NCBI RefSeq assembly: GCF_002000085.1
Contig: NZ_MUZU01000011.1
Coordinates: 1-64,000, forward strand
Length of the DNA: 64,000 nucleotides
Origin: Pseudocolwellia agarivorans
GTDB taxonomy: Bacteria > Pseudomonadota > Gammaproteobacteria > Enterobacterales > Alteromonadaceae
Reading direction: 5' to 3'
Under the pieces are notes generated by a model. The model was given only the letters and a program-made list of their open reading frames with translations. It had not been told where the DNA came from and made no database searches. Below are positions 8,450 to 16,905 of this stretch, piece by piece; within the stretch, counting starts at the first letter, position 1, and each line of letters opens with the position of its first letter. Both the position numbers and the translations under genes were made by a program.

Positions 8450-10857
8450 AACCCGTTATCGCTATTTTTTAAAGGAATACTAATGTTAAGCTCATAACAC
8501 TTACCTTGCTTGATATTTGAAATTATATTATTCGGTAACTTTTCGCCATCTAATTTAATACGCATTTTATTTATGTCTTTTCTTACAATTTTAACGTTGA
8601 ATTGTGCGCCTAAATATGAACGCGTAATTTCCATTTCATTCCAATGGCTAGGTAATTGAGGATGAATAACCAACTCCCCTTTTACGCCTTTCAAACCACA
8701 TAATCCCTCAACAATACATCGTTGAAACCATGCCACTGTACCTGTATTAAACAGCTGGCTTGAGCGCCCAGCTTGATCTGGAAATTGTTTGTAAGCACCA
8801 CGATAGTAATTAGGAATAAAATTAGGTAATTGGCCGCGCTTTTCTACATCATCTAACGATGGGATCATCTTTTTAAGGATACTAAAAGCTTCATCACTCT
8901 TATTGATGATATACAAACTATATGCATAAAAAATAGCAGCATGGTTATAAACCGCCCCATTTTCAGAAACACCAGGATGCTTTTGCGTTAAACGACCTAC
9001 ATCGTCACGCATTTTGGTATAACTCGGCGCTAGCATCATGTCACCAAAAGGGGTTGAAAGTTGTTGTTTTACTTCATCTAACATGCAGCAAATTTTATCT
9101 TTATTTGCTGCACCACTTAAAATAGACCAAGATTGCGGGTTTAAATAAATACGCCCTTCCACATCCTTTTTAATACCAAACACAACATTATCGTCTGTTA
9201 TGCCTCTGCCATACCATTTTCCATCCCATAGGTTTAAATTAACAGCTTCATTAATTTCGATAGCTGTTTTTCTATAGTAATCAACTTCATCATGGTCATT
9301 CGTGTAAATTTCACATAAGTCAGCCCATGTATTTAATGCATAAGCGGTTGCTAAAGAAAGCCATGCTGACACACCTTTACCTTTGTGTCCTACCATGTTC
9401 ATAGGATCACACCAATCGCCTTGCTCAATAAAACTTAAACCTCGGTGATCTCTAGCAGCAATTAACGACTCCATAGCTAAATCGATATGTTGTTTAACAC
9501 TTTGAGTTTTAGCTGAATCAATAAAAGGTATTTGTTGGCTCAACAAACTTTGGTCATTCGTTTCAGATAGGTACACTGACAAACAAATAGGTAACCACAC
9601 ACAATGATCGGTATGAGGAACCTGATTAATATATTTTAACTCCGCATCTGGGTGCAGCAAAATGCCATCAGGCATCACACCACTTGATAGCTGTTGTGAT
9701 AACGAGGTAATAAACGACTGTTTAGTTAACGACGCGTTTATGTAGCTCATGCCCATATTGTCTTGCAGATAATTACGAGTTTGGGGATCTGTAGATAATC
9801 GGTTTACATCACCATGATAAAACACTTGTCTGGGTAACCAATGATTTATTACATGATTAAATTCAGCATCTGGTGATGCTATGTTGATATTACTTTTACC
9901 GCTATTTACATAATTTTCATACTGCTTTAGTTCATCAGTAAAGCCATCTTCTATACGGTTCTCTTGCCTAGTCGTAAAAAAGTATTCTTTTATCGCAGCA
10001 ATATCATCATTTGTTTTAGCAGCACCAAAAATAAGTTTTAATGACTCAGATATTTGAGGCGCTAAATTAAATTGATATTGAAGTACCGCAACAGGCGTTT
10101 CATATATAGCCTCTTCTTTAGCTAAGTATTGATTAGCTAAAGCACTAGGGTTATGTAACCCGCCTTCACCTTCGAATACTTTTTGATTAGCCGTCCAACT
10201 TATAGGTTTACGGTTTACTATTAAAAAGGTTTTGTCTTTAAATTCTTTCAGCTTTGGATAGTCTTCAACTTTTTGATATGGCGTAACACAAGTCGCAACA
10301 ATAGCATTTAAAGATGAATCAAACACAGCTGACTGATTAAGCCACGACATATAACCGATAGAAAAATACGGATATACGCTAATATTACGCGCTCGATCAC
10401 TTAAGTTTTTAATCGCTACCGTCCATAATTCAATCGGTTTATCTACCGTTAAACTTAAAGACAATTGCACTTCAATATCTAGCTTTCTAATGACCCAGTT
10501 AATGTTGTGTTTATTCAATACAAAATCAAATGTGTCTAACGAAGCTCTTACCGGTTCGTAAGGTGCTGAAAAAATCTCACCTGTATCTTCGTCTTTAATA
10601 TAAAAAAAACGCCCGGGATGATGAGAAAAATACGCATGCTCGGGTTGCATAAAGGTTTTAGCTTCCATGTTAGGGGCATACGAGTATTTAGCAGGTTCAG
10701 GTTGCATGAATTGCGATATGGCATAACCTCTACAATTCATGTTTATCATCATTTGGCTATTCCATAAAAAACCACTGGCATTAGGTAACTTGGTTGGACT
10801 ATGTAAAGTAATGCTTTGGCCATCATGAGCAAATGAATAGGTTTTACGATCTGACAT
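8446..10857 (-). CDS. GH94 phosphorylase, probable cellobionate phosphorylase
   Basis: An 803-residue glycoside hydrolase family 94 protein: N-terminal beta-sandwich (about 1-300), linker, then an (alpha/alpha)6 barrel and C-terminal sheet. The motif Q-G-D-W-C-D-P-M-N at about 479-487 (Asp481, Asp484) matches the family Asp-Trp-x-Asp region containing the catalytic acid. Cys in place of the Asn typical of cellobiose phosphorylases, as I recall, fits the cellobionate-phosphorylase branch. That reaction splits cellobionate with phosphate into alpha-glucose 1-phosphate and gluconate. The overlapping gluconokinase gene strongly supports gluconate as a product, and the transporter lies 3 bases upstream. 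No signal peptide is visible, so it is cytoplasmic. Other glucosyl-gluconates or cellobiose remain possible substrates. Confidence 0.85.
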   Translation of the reverse strand: MSDRKTYSFAHDGQSITLHSPTKLPNASGFLWNSQMMINMNCRGYAISQFMQPEPAKYSYAPNMEAKTFMQPEHAYFSHHPGRFFYIKDEDTGEIFSAPYEPVRASLDTFDFVLNKHNINWVIRKLDIEVQLSLSLTVDKPIELWTVAIKNLSDRARNISVYPYFSIGYMSWLNQSAVFDSSLNAIVATCVTPYQKVEDYPKLKEFKDKTFLIVNRKPISWTANQKVFEGEGGLHNPSALANQYLAKEEAIYETPVAVLQYQFNLAPQISESLKLIFGAAKTNDDIAAIKEYFFTTRQENRIEDGFTDELKQYENYVNSGKSNINIASPDAEFNHVINHWLPRQVFYHGDVNRLSTDPQTRNYLQDNMGMSYINASLTKQSFITSLSQQLSSGVMPDGILLHPDAELKYINQVPHTDHCVWLPICLSVYLSETNDQSLLSQQIPFIDSAKTQSVKQHIDLAMESLIAARDHRGLSFIEQGDWCDPMNMVGHKGKGVSAWLSLATAYALNTWADLCEIYTNDHDEVDYYRKTAIEINEAVNLNLWDGKWYGRGITDDNVVFGIKKDVEGRIYLNPQSWSILSGAANKDKICCMLDEVKQQLSTPFGDMMLAPSYTKMRDDVGRLTQKHPGVSENGAVYNHAAIFYAYSLYIINKSDEAFSILKKMIPSLDDVEKRGQLPNFIPNYYRGAYKQFPDQAGRSSQLFNTGTVAWFQRCIVEGLCGLKGVKGELVIHPQLPSHWNEMEITRSYLGAQFNVKIVRKDINKMRIKLDGEKLPNNIISNIKQGKCYELNISIPLKNSDNGL

Positions 10858-10860
10858 TAA

Positions 10861-12225
10861 TTATTTCCCTGCTGATATTTGATTTGATAAGTCGTGTTGA
10901 ATTTGTTTTTGTTGTTCGTCAGTTAAGGGATAGAAACGAATAGCAACTACGGCAACAATAGCGATAACTCCAGGGATCAAGGTCATCAATAAAACAATAC
11001 CCTGTTCCGATGCACCCGTTTGGGCTTGATTGGCGATATAGCCCATAGATGCTAAAATCCAACCTATCATGGCACCAGCTATTGCTCCTCCTAACTTTTG
11101 TGCAAAAGCAGCAGCAGAAAAAATCATGGCCGTTGCTCTTCGCCCTGTTTTCCATTGTGAATAATCAGCTGTATCTGCGTACATTGAAAAAACCAGAGGT
11201 GATTTAGGTCCGAGCGCTAAACCAATAAGTATCTGAAGAGTAAACATTAATTGAATATGATCTTTTGGCACAAAATAAAAACCAACCGATAAAATGGCCA
11301 CAATCATCATAAGTAAAGTCAGAAGAGATTTTTTATCAAAAAACTTAGTTAATAAAGGCGTAGATGCCGCACCAACCGCTAACGAAAGCATATAAGCAAG
11401 AGAGAAACTGCCAATTAAATCTTCTCGCCCAACAAAATACTTAAAGTAAAAAGTACCTGTACTTCCTCTAAGTGAAATTGTCATCATAATAATCAGCGCC
11501 AGACAAAATAATACGATCCACGGCTTATTTTTTGTTAGGTCTTTTAAATCTTGTATAACCGGTGTTTTTTGATTAGCTGGAGGTGCTATTCGTTCTTTCG
11601 TTGAATAAAAAGAAAAAGAAAATAGCATAGCTGCCAAAATACCATATAGCCCCATGGTTAATTGCCAACCGGTAGTTTCATCACCATTACCTAAATAGCT
11701 CACCAACTCAGGCGTTAAAAAAGCAACTAAACTACCACCAGAAAATGCTCCAATAAACCTAAAACTTGTTAGCGTAGTTCGCTCTTGCGTATTACCGGTT
11801 ACAACACCCAATAAAGCGCCATATGGCACATTAATAAAGGTATATGCCAGCATCATAAAAATATAAGTCGCGTAAGCCCAAACAATTTTACCGCTTTCGT
11901 CTAAGTCTGGAACGGTGAAAGTTAACACCCCTGCGGCCGCTAAAGGTAAAATCCCCCAAAGTAAATAAGGTCTAAACTTACCGTATTTAGTTTGTGTTCT
12001 ATCGGCTAATGCTCCCATAAAAGGATCTGAAAATGCATCCACTAAACGAGTCACCAACATCATAGTACCTACGGCTGCTGCAGGAATACCAAAAACATCG
12101 GTATAAAATATAAATAAAAACACATCAAAAACACGCCAATAAAAGTTACTAGCGACATCCCCACATGCATAACCAAGTTTTTCTTTTAATGATAGTTTTT
12201 GCTCGGCTAAAGCTTTTGAATTCAT
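10861..12225 (-). CDS. GPH-family (MelB-like) sugar:cation symporter
   Basis: A roughly 454-residue inner-membrane transporter of the glycoside-pentoside-hexuronide family in the major facilitator superfamily, with about 12 hydrophobic segments. Family signs are an early R-V-F-D-V-F-L-F-I-F-Y-T-D-V-F, the D-A-F-S-D-P-F-M-G-A-L-A-D-R-T loop and K-Y-G-K-F-R-P-Y near residues 85-92. I place the start at the ATG at 12223-12225 because TAGGA lies just upstream. An in-frame ATG 18 bases earlier lacks a ribosome site. It is the first gene of the operon with GH94 and gluconokinase, so it probably imports the aldobionate or disaccharide. Counter-ion and substrate cannot be read from the sequence. Confidence 0.9.
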   Translation of the reverse strand: MNSKALAEQKLSLKEKLGYACGDVASNFYWRVFDVFLFIFYTDVFGIPAAAVGTMMLVTRLVDAFSDPFMGALADRTQTKYGKFRPYLLWGILPLAAAGVLTFTVPDLDESGKIVWAYATYIFMMLAYTFINVPYGALLGVVTGNTQERTTLTSFRFIGAFSGGSLVAFLTPELVSYLGNGDETTGWQLTMGLYGILAAMLFSFSFYSTKERIAPPANQKTPVIQDLKDLTKNKPWIVLFCLALIIMMTISLRGSTGTFYFKYFVGREDLIGSFSLAYMLSLAVGAASTPLLTKFFDKKSLLTLLMMIVAILSVGFYFVPKDHIQLMFTLQILIGLALGPKSPLVFSMYADTADYSQWKTGRRATAMIFSAAAFAQKLGGAIAGAMIGWILASMGYIANQAQTGASEQGIVLLMTLIPGVIAIVAVVAIRFYPLTDEQQKQIQHDLSNQISAGK

Positions 12226-12275
12226 TATAATTCCTAGGCTCATTATAAAGTAAAAATAGCGCCACCAACTAAAAA

Positions 12276-12289
12276 TGAAAGCGCTTACA
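12276..12289 (-). promoter_or_regulatory. LacI-family operator upstream of the transporter operon
   Basis: The palindrome TGAAAGCGCTTACA (TGTAAGCGCTTTCA on the minus strand) has the AAGCGCTT core and spacing typical of LacI/GalR-family operators. It sits just downstream of the predicted -10 element and upstream of the transporter start, a position suited to repression. No LacI-type regulator gene lies in the window, so it must be encoded elsewhere. Confidence 0.75.
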
Positions 12290-12296
12290 TTGCTAA

Positions 12297-12325
12297 AGAA
12301 TATAATCCTTCAAGAGTGAAGTCAA
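12297..12325 (-). promoter_or_regulatory. Sigma-70 promoter of the transporter/GH94/gluconokinase operon
   Basis: On the minus strand, TTGACT (12320-12325) and TATTCT (12297-12302) are separated by exactly 17 bases, a near-consensus sigma-70 promoter. The LacI-type palindrome starts 7 bases beyond the -10 element. Confidence 0.7.
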
Positions 12326-12371
12326 TGAATGTATAACAAGAAACTAAGGGATAGCGCTAATTATTAGAAAA

Positions 12372-12863
12372 TTACTCTGTTAGCCAATCTAGATAGCAAA
12401 CAAAAAATTGCTGCCAAAATACCTCACATTTAGATATTTCAATTAATTGCTGTTTTAAATCTTTCAAAATGTCTTGGTCGGTTAAGGTTGAATCATCAGG
12501 TACAAATACTTCAGACGTTTGCGCACTTGCAGTTCTCAGCAGTGTTAAACATTCAATAAAGGCATATATAGTTTCAGCTACAGGTACTAGTTCCCAAGTA
12601 TTGCCATTAAAAACCCCCGTATAAATAACTGCGTCATCACTACTTTTATTGATTAAATAAGGATCACCTAATTCAGTGTCCATTCCAACAACAAACCAAG
12701 CATTATTCCATGAGGGATCATCAGTAAACTTTCTTTGTGCTGTCCTCTGCTCTTCTTCTGAGCTAAACAACTGAAAACCTTGAGGACCAAAATAAGTGTG
12801 CGTTAATGAACTTTTTTGAATATATCCAAGCAAAATAATTACCTTAAAATGTGATGCCAACAA
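12372..12863 (-). CDS. Probable SMI1/KNR4 (SUKH)-like protein
   Basis: A 163-residue soluble protein. The central section with W-F-V-V-G-M-D, G-D-P-Y-L-I-N, and V-Y-T-G-type turns followed by an amphipathic helix is reminiscent of the SMI1/KNR4 (SUKH) fold, where a strand-rich core reads out acidic Asp-Pro motifs. The match is by eye and weak in places. SUKH proteins are often immunity proteins to secreted toxins, but no toxin gene is adjacent. Neighbours are the sugar transporter operon and the divergent selO gene. Possible alternatives include an unrelated conserved hypothetical family. Confidence 0.5.
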   Translation of the reverse strand: MLASHFKVIILLGYIQKSSLTHTYFGPQGFQLFSSEEEQRTAQRKFTDDPSWNNAWFVVGMDTELGDPYLINKSSDDAVIYTGVFNGNTWELVPVAETIYAFIECLTLLRTASAQTSEVFVPDDSTLTDQDILKDLKQQLIEISKCEVFWQQFFVCYLDWLTE

Positions 12864-12979
12864 CCTATAGCATAAACTGTATAGGCTAAAACGCTAAACA
12901 AATAAATAAAGATCCTTTTATGCAAAGCCAGCTATCAGTTATCATTACCAATACAAAAGCAATGCTATAAAGTGATATT

Positions 12980-14629
12980 GTGCAAAAACTTAATTTAAAC
13001 TTCAATAATACCTTTCGAAATAATCTACCTTGTGATCCTATTGAAGAGACTTATCCTCGACAAGTTGAACATGCGGCATATTCTCAAGCAATGCCAATAA
13101 ACGTAAAACAGCCAAAAACCATTATAGTAGCAACAGAAGTCGCTGAATTGTTTAACTTTACTAACGAATTCATTAATTCAGAAGACTTTGAACAAATCTT
13201 TACAGGTAATCAATTAATCGAAGGCATGGAACCTTATGCTATGTGTTATGGCGGTTTTCAGTTTGGTAACTGGGCTGGACAGTTAGGTGATGGTAGAGCG
13301 ATTAACTTAGGTGAAGTTATTACCGAAAAACATGGTTCTCAAACTCTGCAATTAAAAGGTTCTGGCCCTACCCCTTATTCAAGAACTGCTGATGGTTTTG
13401 CCGTTTTACGTTCATCAGTAAGAGAGTTTTTATGCTCTGAAGCTATGTACCATCTTGGCATTCCAACAACGCGCGCATTAAGTTTATGTTTAACAGGAGA
13501 ACACGTTGTTAGAGACATTATGTACGACGGAAATGCTAAGCCTGAACTCGGCGCTGTAGTTTGCAGAGTATCGCCATCGTTTATGAGATTTGGTTCAATT
13601 CAGTTACCTGCAATGCGACGCGACCTTGAGTTATTAACGCAATTAGTTAATTACAGTATTACGCACGACTTCCCTACTTTGCTTGCGCAAAACATAGAGC
13701 AAGGTAAAGAGCCCGTTATCGACAAAGACGTTTACCTCGCTTGGTTTGATCAAATTTGTGACACAACCTGTGACTTGGTTGTGCACTGGATGAGAGTTGG
13801 CTTTGTTCATGGCGTAATGAATACCGACAACATGTCACTTATTGGAGAAACCATAGATTTTGGTCCATACGGATGGATAGATAACTTCGACTTAAGTTGG
13901 ACCCCCAATACAACCGACAGCCAAAACAGACGCTACCGTTTTGGCGCGCAAGCCGATGTAAGTTTATGGAATTTATGCCAATTAGCGAATGCTATTATTC
14001 CACTTGTAGGGAGTACTGAAGAACTACAAACTAAAGTAGAAAGCTACAGCGCCATGTATGCAAAGAAGTGGTATGAAATGATGATGCAAAAATTAGGATT
14101 AACGTCAACGTTACCTCAACCTGAACAACAAACTAAAGAAACAGACATAACCTTATGTAAAAATTTAGAAGCTTTATTAAGCGAAATAGAAACAGATATG
14201 ACTATTTTCTATCGCTTACTCGCTTCTTACAATTTTAAAGATGCCAATATCAACACACTAACAAAAGACAAATTAATAAAGCACTTCACACCCTGTTATT
14301 ACGATATAAACCAAGTAACAGATGCTTATATAGAAAAGCTTGCACTATGGATGAACCAATACCAAGAAAGATTTGCTGCCGAAAATTACGATAACACAAC
14401 ACGTGCAATAAAAATGAACCAGGTAAACCCTAAGTTTGTGTTAAGAAATTACTTATCTCAACAAGCGATAGATAAAGCAGAAAATGGTGACTTTAGCGAA
14501 ATCAAACAGTTACATGCCCTGCTTAAAAATCCTTATGATGAACAACCTGAGTTTGAGCAATACGCAGGTAAACGTCCTGATTGGGCAAAAAACAAAGTGG
14601 GTTGCTCAATGTTATCCTGTAGTTCTTAA
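12980..14629 (+). CDS. selO: SelO family protein adenylyltransferase (YdiU)
   Basis: A 549-residue pseudokinase-fold enzyme of the SelO/YdiU family, which transfers AMP from ATP to Ser, Thr or Tyr of target proteins and is linked to redox stress. Visible landmarks are Y-G-G-F-Q-F-G-N-W-A-G-Q-L-G-D-G-R (about 89-105), L-K-G-S-G-P-T-P-Y-S-R-T-A-D-G (about 122-136), H-G-V-M-N-T-D-N-M-S (about 276-285), D-F-G-P-Y-G (about 293-298) and the N-P-K-F-V-L-R-N-Y near 479-487. It ends C-S-M-L-S-C-S-S, the redox-active Cys tail where eukaryotic members have selenocysteine. Translation seems to start at GTG (12980). It is divergent from the SMI1-like gene. Confidence 0.95.
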   Translation: MQKLNLNFNNTFRNNLPCDPIEETYPRQVEHAAYSQAMPINVKQPKTIIVATEVAELFNFTNEFINSEDFEQIFTGNQLIEGMEPYAMCYGGFQFGNWAGQLGDGRAINLGEVITEKHGSQTLQLKGSGPTPYSRTADGFAVLRSSVREFLCSEAMYHLGIPTTRALSLCLTGEHVVRDIMYDGNAKPELGAVVCRVSPSFMRFGSIQLPAMRRDLELLTQLVNYSITHDFPTLLAQNIEQGKEPVIDKDVYLAWFDQICDTTCDLVVHWMRVGFVHGVMNTDNMSLIGETIDFGPYGWIDNFDLSWTPNTTDSQNRRYRFGAQADVSLWNLCQLANAIIPLVGSTEELQTKVESYSAMYAKKWYEMMMQKLGLTSTLPQPEQQTKETDITLCKNLEALLSEIETDMTIFYRLLASYNFKDANINTLTKDKLIKHFTPCYYDINQVTDAYIEKLALWMNQYQERFAAENYDNTTRAIKMNQVNPKFVLRNYLSQQAIDKAENGDFSEIKQLHALLKNPYDEQPEFEQYAGKRPDWAKNKVGCSMLSCSS

Positions 14630-14679
14630 CTTCACTCATTAAAAAACAGCTTAAAAAATACCGTCTAAAAATTCAGAAC

Positions 14680-14721
14680 AACAGATTAATACCTAATATT
14701 TTTAGTTGTTAATCTGTTTTT
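14680..14721. terminator. Bidirectional terminator between selO and a glycosyltransferase gene
   Basis: Inverted repeat AACAGATTAA (14680-14689) and TTAATCTGTT (14709-14718) with an AT-rich loop, followed by a T run on the plus strand. It lies between convergent genes and could serve both. Confidence 0.6.
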
Positions 14722-15961
14722 ATTTATCTTCATCAAAAGTAAAATTAGCCGTTTCAATAGCTTGCTGTAATGGAATGTCAGTATATTTTTGTTCACGTAA
14801 GCTATGAATAAATTTTAACGTTTTAAAGGCATCAAACCACACAGTTAACTGTTTATTAAACTGTATTTGATTATTGTTTTTTTGCTTATCAACAAACGAT
14901 GCTAATTTAATATCTTGTAAGGCCTGTCGGCTTTCTTTAGATAAAGCACTTAACCAATCGTCAAAATATAATCGACTTTCCCACAAAATAGCAAAATGAC
15001 TGATACAGTTTTTTAACTCATCAAATACTTGCGGATGATAATAACAATAAGGTTTATTGTCTTGTTTCAACTGCAATATATTCGCAACAGACGGGCCAGT
15101 ACCAAAAGGAACACGGTCAGACACTCTTGCTTCAATCGTTACTACGGTATCTTTTAAAAATTCAACTTTACCTAATTTGGCCAGTTTATTTAACAAATAG
15201 AAATCTTCACCCGCACTGCGTTTTGGAAAGCCTCTAACCATAGCGTATTCTTTTGCTTTAAAAGCGATAACACTGCCTATAGTAAAAAAATCATAATCAG
15301 ATCCCGCATAACTCAAGCCAGCAACATAATACCTTAATGCCGTTTCGTATAATTTATTCGCTTGCTGTAATTCAATATTTTCATCAACATGAGTGAAGTT
15401 ATAACTTACAGCAACGGTTTGATTGTGTTTTTTTTGCTTTGATAAAGCACTTGTTGCTTCAAAGTAATCATTAGGTAAATGCGCATCAGCATCCGTTGAA
15501 TGGATCCAATCAGACAATACTTTATTCTCATTAATTAAAAATAACGCATAGTCTGCCCCTATTTTTCTCGCTAAACCTACGCCTTGTTCTACAGGCAAAG
15601 GTTGAGTAAAAGCATCAACAATTAAAAAATAAGTGTGTTCGTTTGCAACAATTAGATCGAGATCCCCTTCTTTAAAAATTGAAGTACCTGAGTTTTTTAT
15701 AAAACGAGATAAATTGGTTTGTAGGGAACTATCAAAATCATTATCTGGCTGGTTGATAACAATAATATATAAAACAGGAACCGTAAGAGGAACAGATAGA
15801 AGTCGTGCTACAAAGTTTGACGACTCTTTATAAGCAGGTATAACAACAACGTGTGCAAAGTTCACATTATGTGAAAGAGAATCCACTAAATGCCCCCCAA
15901 ACTGGAGAACATTCTTTTCAGTATACTGATCTAAGTATTTAATCAGATTTTTACATTGCAT
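14720..15961 (-). CDS. Glycosyltransferase family 2-like protein
   Basis: A 413-residue protein with an N-terminal region of about 30 residues, then H-V-V-V-I-P-A-Y-K-E-S (about 37-47), the start of a GT-A fold as in family 2. W-I-H-S-T-D-A-D-A-H-L-P (about 167-178) supplies the D-x-D metal and nucleotide-sugar site, and G-E-D-F-Y-L-L-N-K (about 250-258) is the usual acceptor/catalytic acidic motif. No membrane segment is obvious, so it is cytoplasmic. The sugar and acceptor are unknown. It stands apart from the EPS locus 20 kb away and is convergent with selO; a hairpin separates it from the TonB-receptor remnant upstream. Confidence 0.7.
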   Translation of the reverse strand: MQCKNLIKYLDQYTEKNVLQFGGHLVDSLSHNVNFAHVVVIPAYKESSNFVARLLSVPLTVPVLYIIVINQPDNDFDSSLQTNLSRFIKNSGTSIFKEGDLDLIVANEHTYFLIVDAFTQPLPVEQGVGLARKIGADYALFLINENKVLSDWIHSTDADAHLPNDYFEATSALSKQKKHNQTVAVSYNFTHVDENIELQQANKLYETALRYYVAGLSYAGSDYDFFTIGSVIAFKAKEYAMVRGFPKRSAGEDFYLLNKLAKLGKVEFLKDTVVTIEARVSDRVPFGTGPSVANILQLKQDNKPYCYYHPQVFDELKNCISHFAILWESRLYFDDWLSALSKESRQALQDIKLASFVDKQKNNNQIQFNKQLTVWFDAFKTLKFIHSLREQKYTDIPLQQAIETANFTFDEDK

Positions 15962-16062
15962 ACATGATGAGCTTATTAAGATACTCGTTTACCTATAAAA
16001 CACTTAAACGAGTATTATTGTATTAAAAACAAAAGTATAACAAATCGATAAGCTTAAAGGTA

Positions 16063-16099
16063 AAAATACGGATAACTCAAAACAAGTTATCCGTATTTT
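16063..16099 (-). terminator. Strong hairpin terminator downstream of the TonB-receptor remnant
   Basis: Perfect 15-base arms (16063-16077 and 16085-16099, AAAATACGGATAACT and complement) with a 7-base loop and T-rich ends on both strands, just after the remnant stop at 16121. It is probably the original terminator of the receptor gene. Confidence 0.75.
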
Positions 16100-16120
16100 A
16101 TATACTAGATGAAGTATTAA

Positions 16121-16461
16121 TTAAAACTTAGCGCGAACGCCTACATTAAAGCGACGCCCCGAATATGAAACTAAGTTCATACGTTCTTTCACATCAGCAT
16201 AATGGTAGTCATGCTCGTCAGTTAAATTAATAACAGACGAAGTTAAAGTCCACATATCGTTCACTGCGTAAGAAGCACTGAAGTCGTATTGACCGTAAGC
16301 CGCAACATGATCAGGTAATTCTTCTTCTGCAAAACGCTGTCTTAAATAATCACCATGCCAATTATAAGCAATATTAACCACACTCGTAACAGAAGAAATA
16401 AACGTATCAATATTTTTATGGAAAAGATTTATAGATATCTTACTCTCGACTTATTCGTTAG
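16121..16461 (-). pseudogene. Remnant of a TonB-dependent receptor gene (C-terminal part)
   Basis: The last 86 codons (from a GTG at 16379-16381) encode a typical TonB-dependent receptor C-terminus: paired beta-strands and the ending R-R-F-N-V-G-V-R-A-K-F with terminal Phe. Reading upstream in the same frame gives K-I-S-I-N-L-F-H-K-N-I-D-T-F-I, the strand that usually lies well over 100 residues before the end in these receptors, with a stop codon just before it. The two parts are now almost adjacent, so an internal deletion has removed the DNA between them, and the plug and most of the barrel are gone. It cannot form a channel. The original receptor probably served nutrient (for example oligosaccharide) uptake. 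Confidence 0.75.
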
Positions 16462-16628
16462 TTAGCAGCTATTCTGTAAGCCCCTTCACTTTCTCCCGGA
16501 TAAATTACAGCAGCACGACTTATAAATATCCAATCAACGTTGTAACTTGTATTTCTAAATACGTTTAATGCTTCACCCTGAGCAATAGCCTCGTCCTTAT
16601 ATCCCTCAGGAAAGTTGGTAACGATAAA
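16462..16628 (-). pseudogene. Remnant of an NAD(P)H-binding (NADH-flavin reductase-like) gene
   Basis: A stop-free stretch of about 55 codons ends at TAA (16462-16464) and reads F-P-E-G-Y-K-D-E-A-I-A-Q-G-E-A-L, then Y-N-V-D-W-I-F-I-S-R-A-A, then G-E-S-E-G-A-Y-R. This pattern resembles the C-terminal half of COG2910-type NAD(P)-binding reductases, whose usual ending has D-W-T-F-x-S-P-A-A and a G-x-Y-R turn. A TAG stop precedes it, and no N-terminal Rossmann motif is found. It abuts the TonB-receptor remnant, so unrelated gene fragments have been joined by deletion or rearrangement. Confidence 0.6.
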
Positions 16629-16817
16629 CTAGTAACACTCGGTGCAATAATTTATAGGAAGTGTATTTATCTTGTAATTTTCAACAAAACATCATTCCTA
16701 TATTCATCGATTTTTTAGTTGAACTATGGAAAGATGATATTGCTTTAAAACACAAAGTATAACGCTAGTCGCAATATGACTGCCTAATACAAGCTAATAG
16801 TCCTAAAAATTAGAGGC

Positions 16818-16850
16818 AAAAAAAAGGAAAGCTTTTGCTTTCCCTTTTTA
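16818..16850 (-). terminator. Terminator of the beta-helix protein gene
   Basis: Imperfect hairpin (AAAAGGAAAGC, TTTT loop, GCTTTCCCTTTTT, with one bulged base) downstream of the minus-strand stop at 16906. Confidence 0.6.
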
Positions 16851-16905
16851 CAGATTTACGCTAATTCAATAACACATAAACTGTTTTTTATTTTACTTAA
16901 CCGGA

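Noticed and set aside
16121-16381. Intact small gene of 86 codons
   Set aside because: The product is only the last part of a TonB-dependent receptor, starts with an arbitrary GTG and continues upstream in frame with another receptor segment, so it is a remnant.
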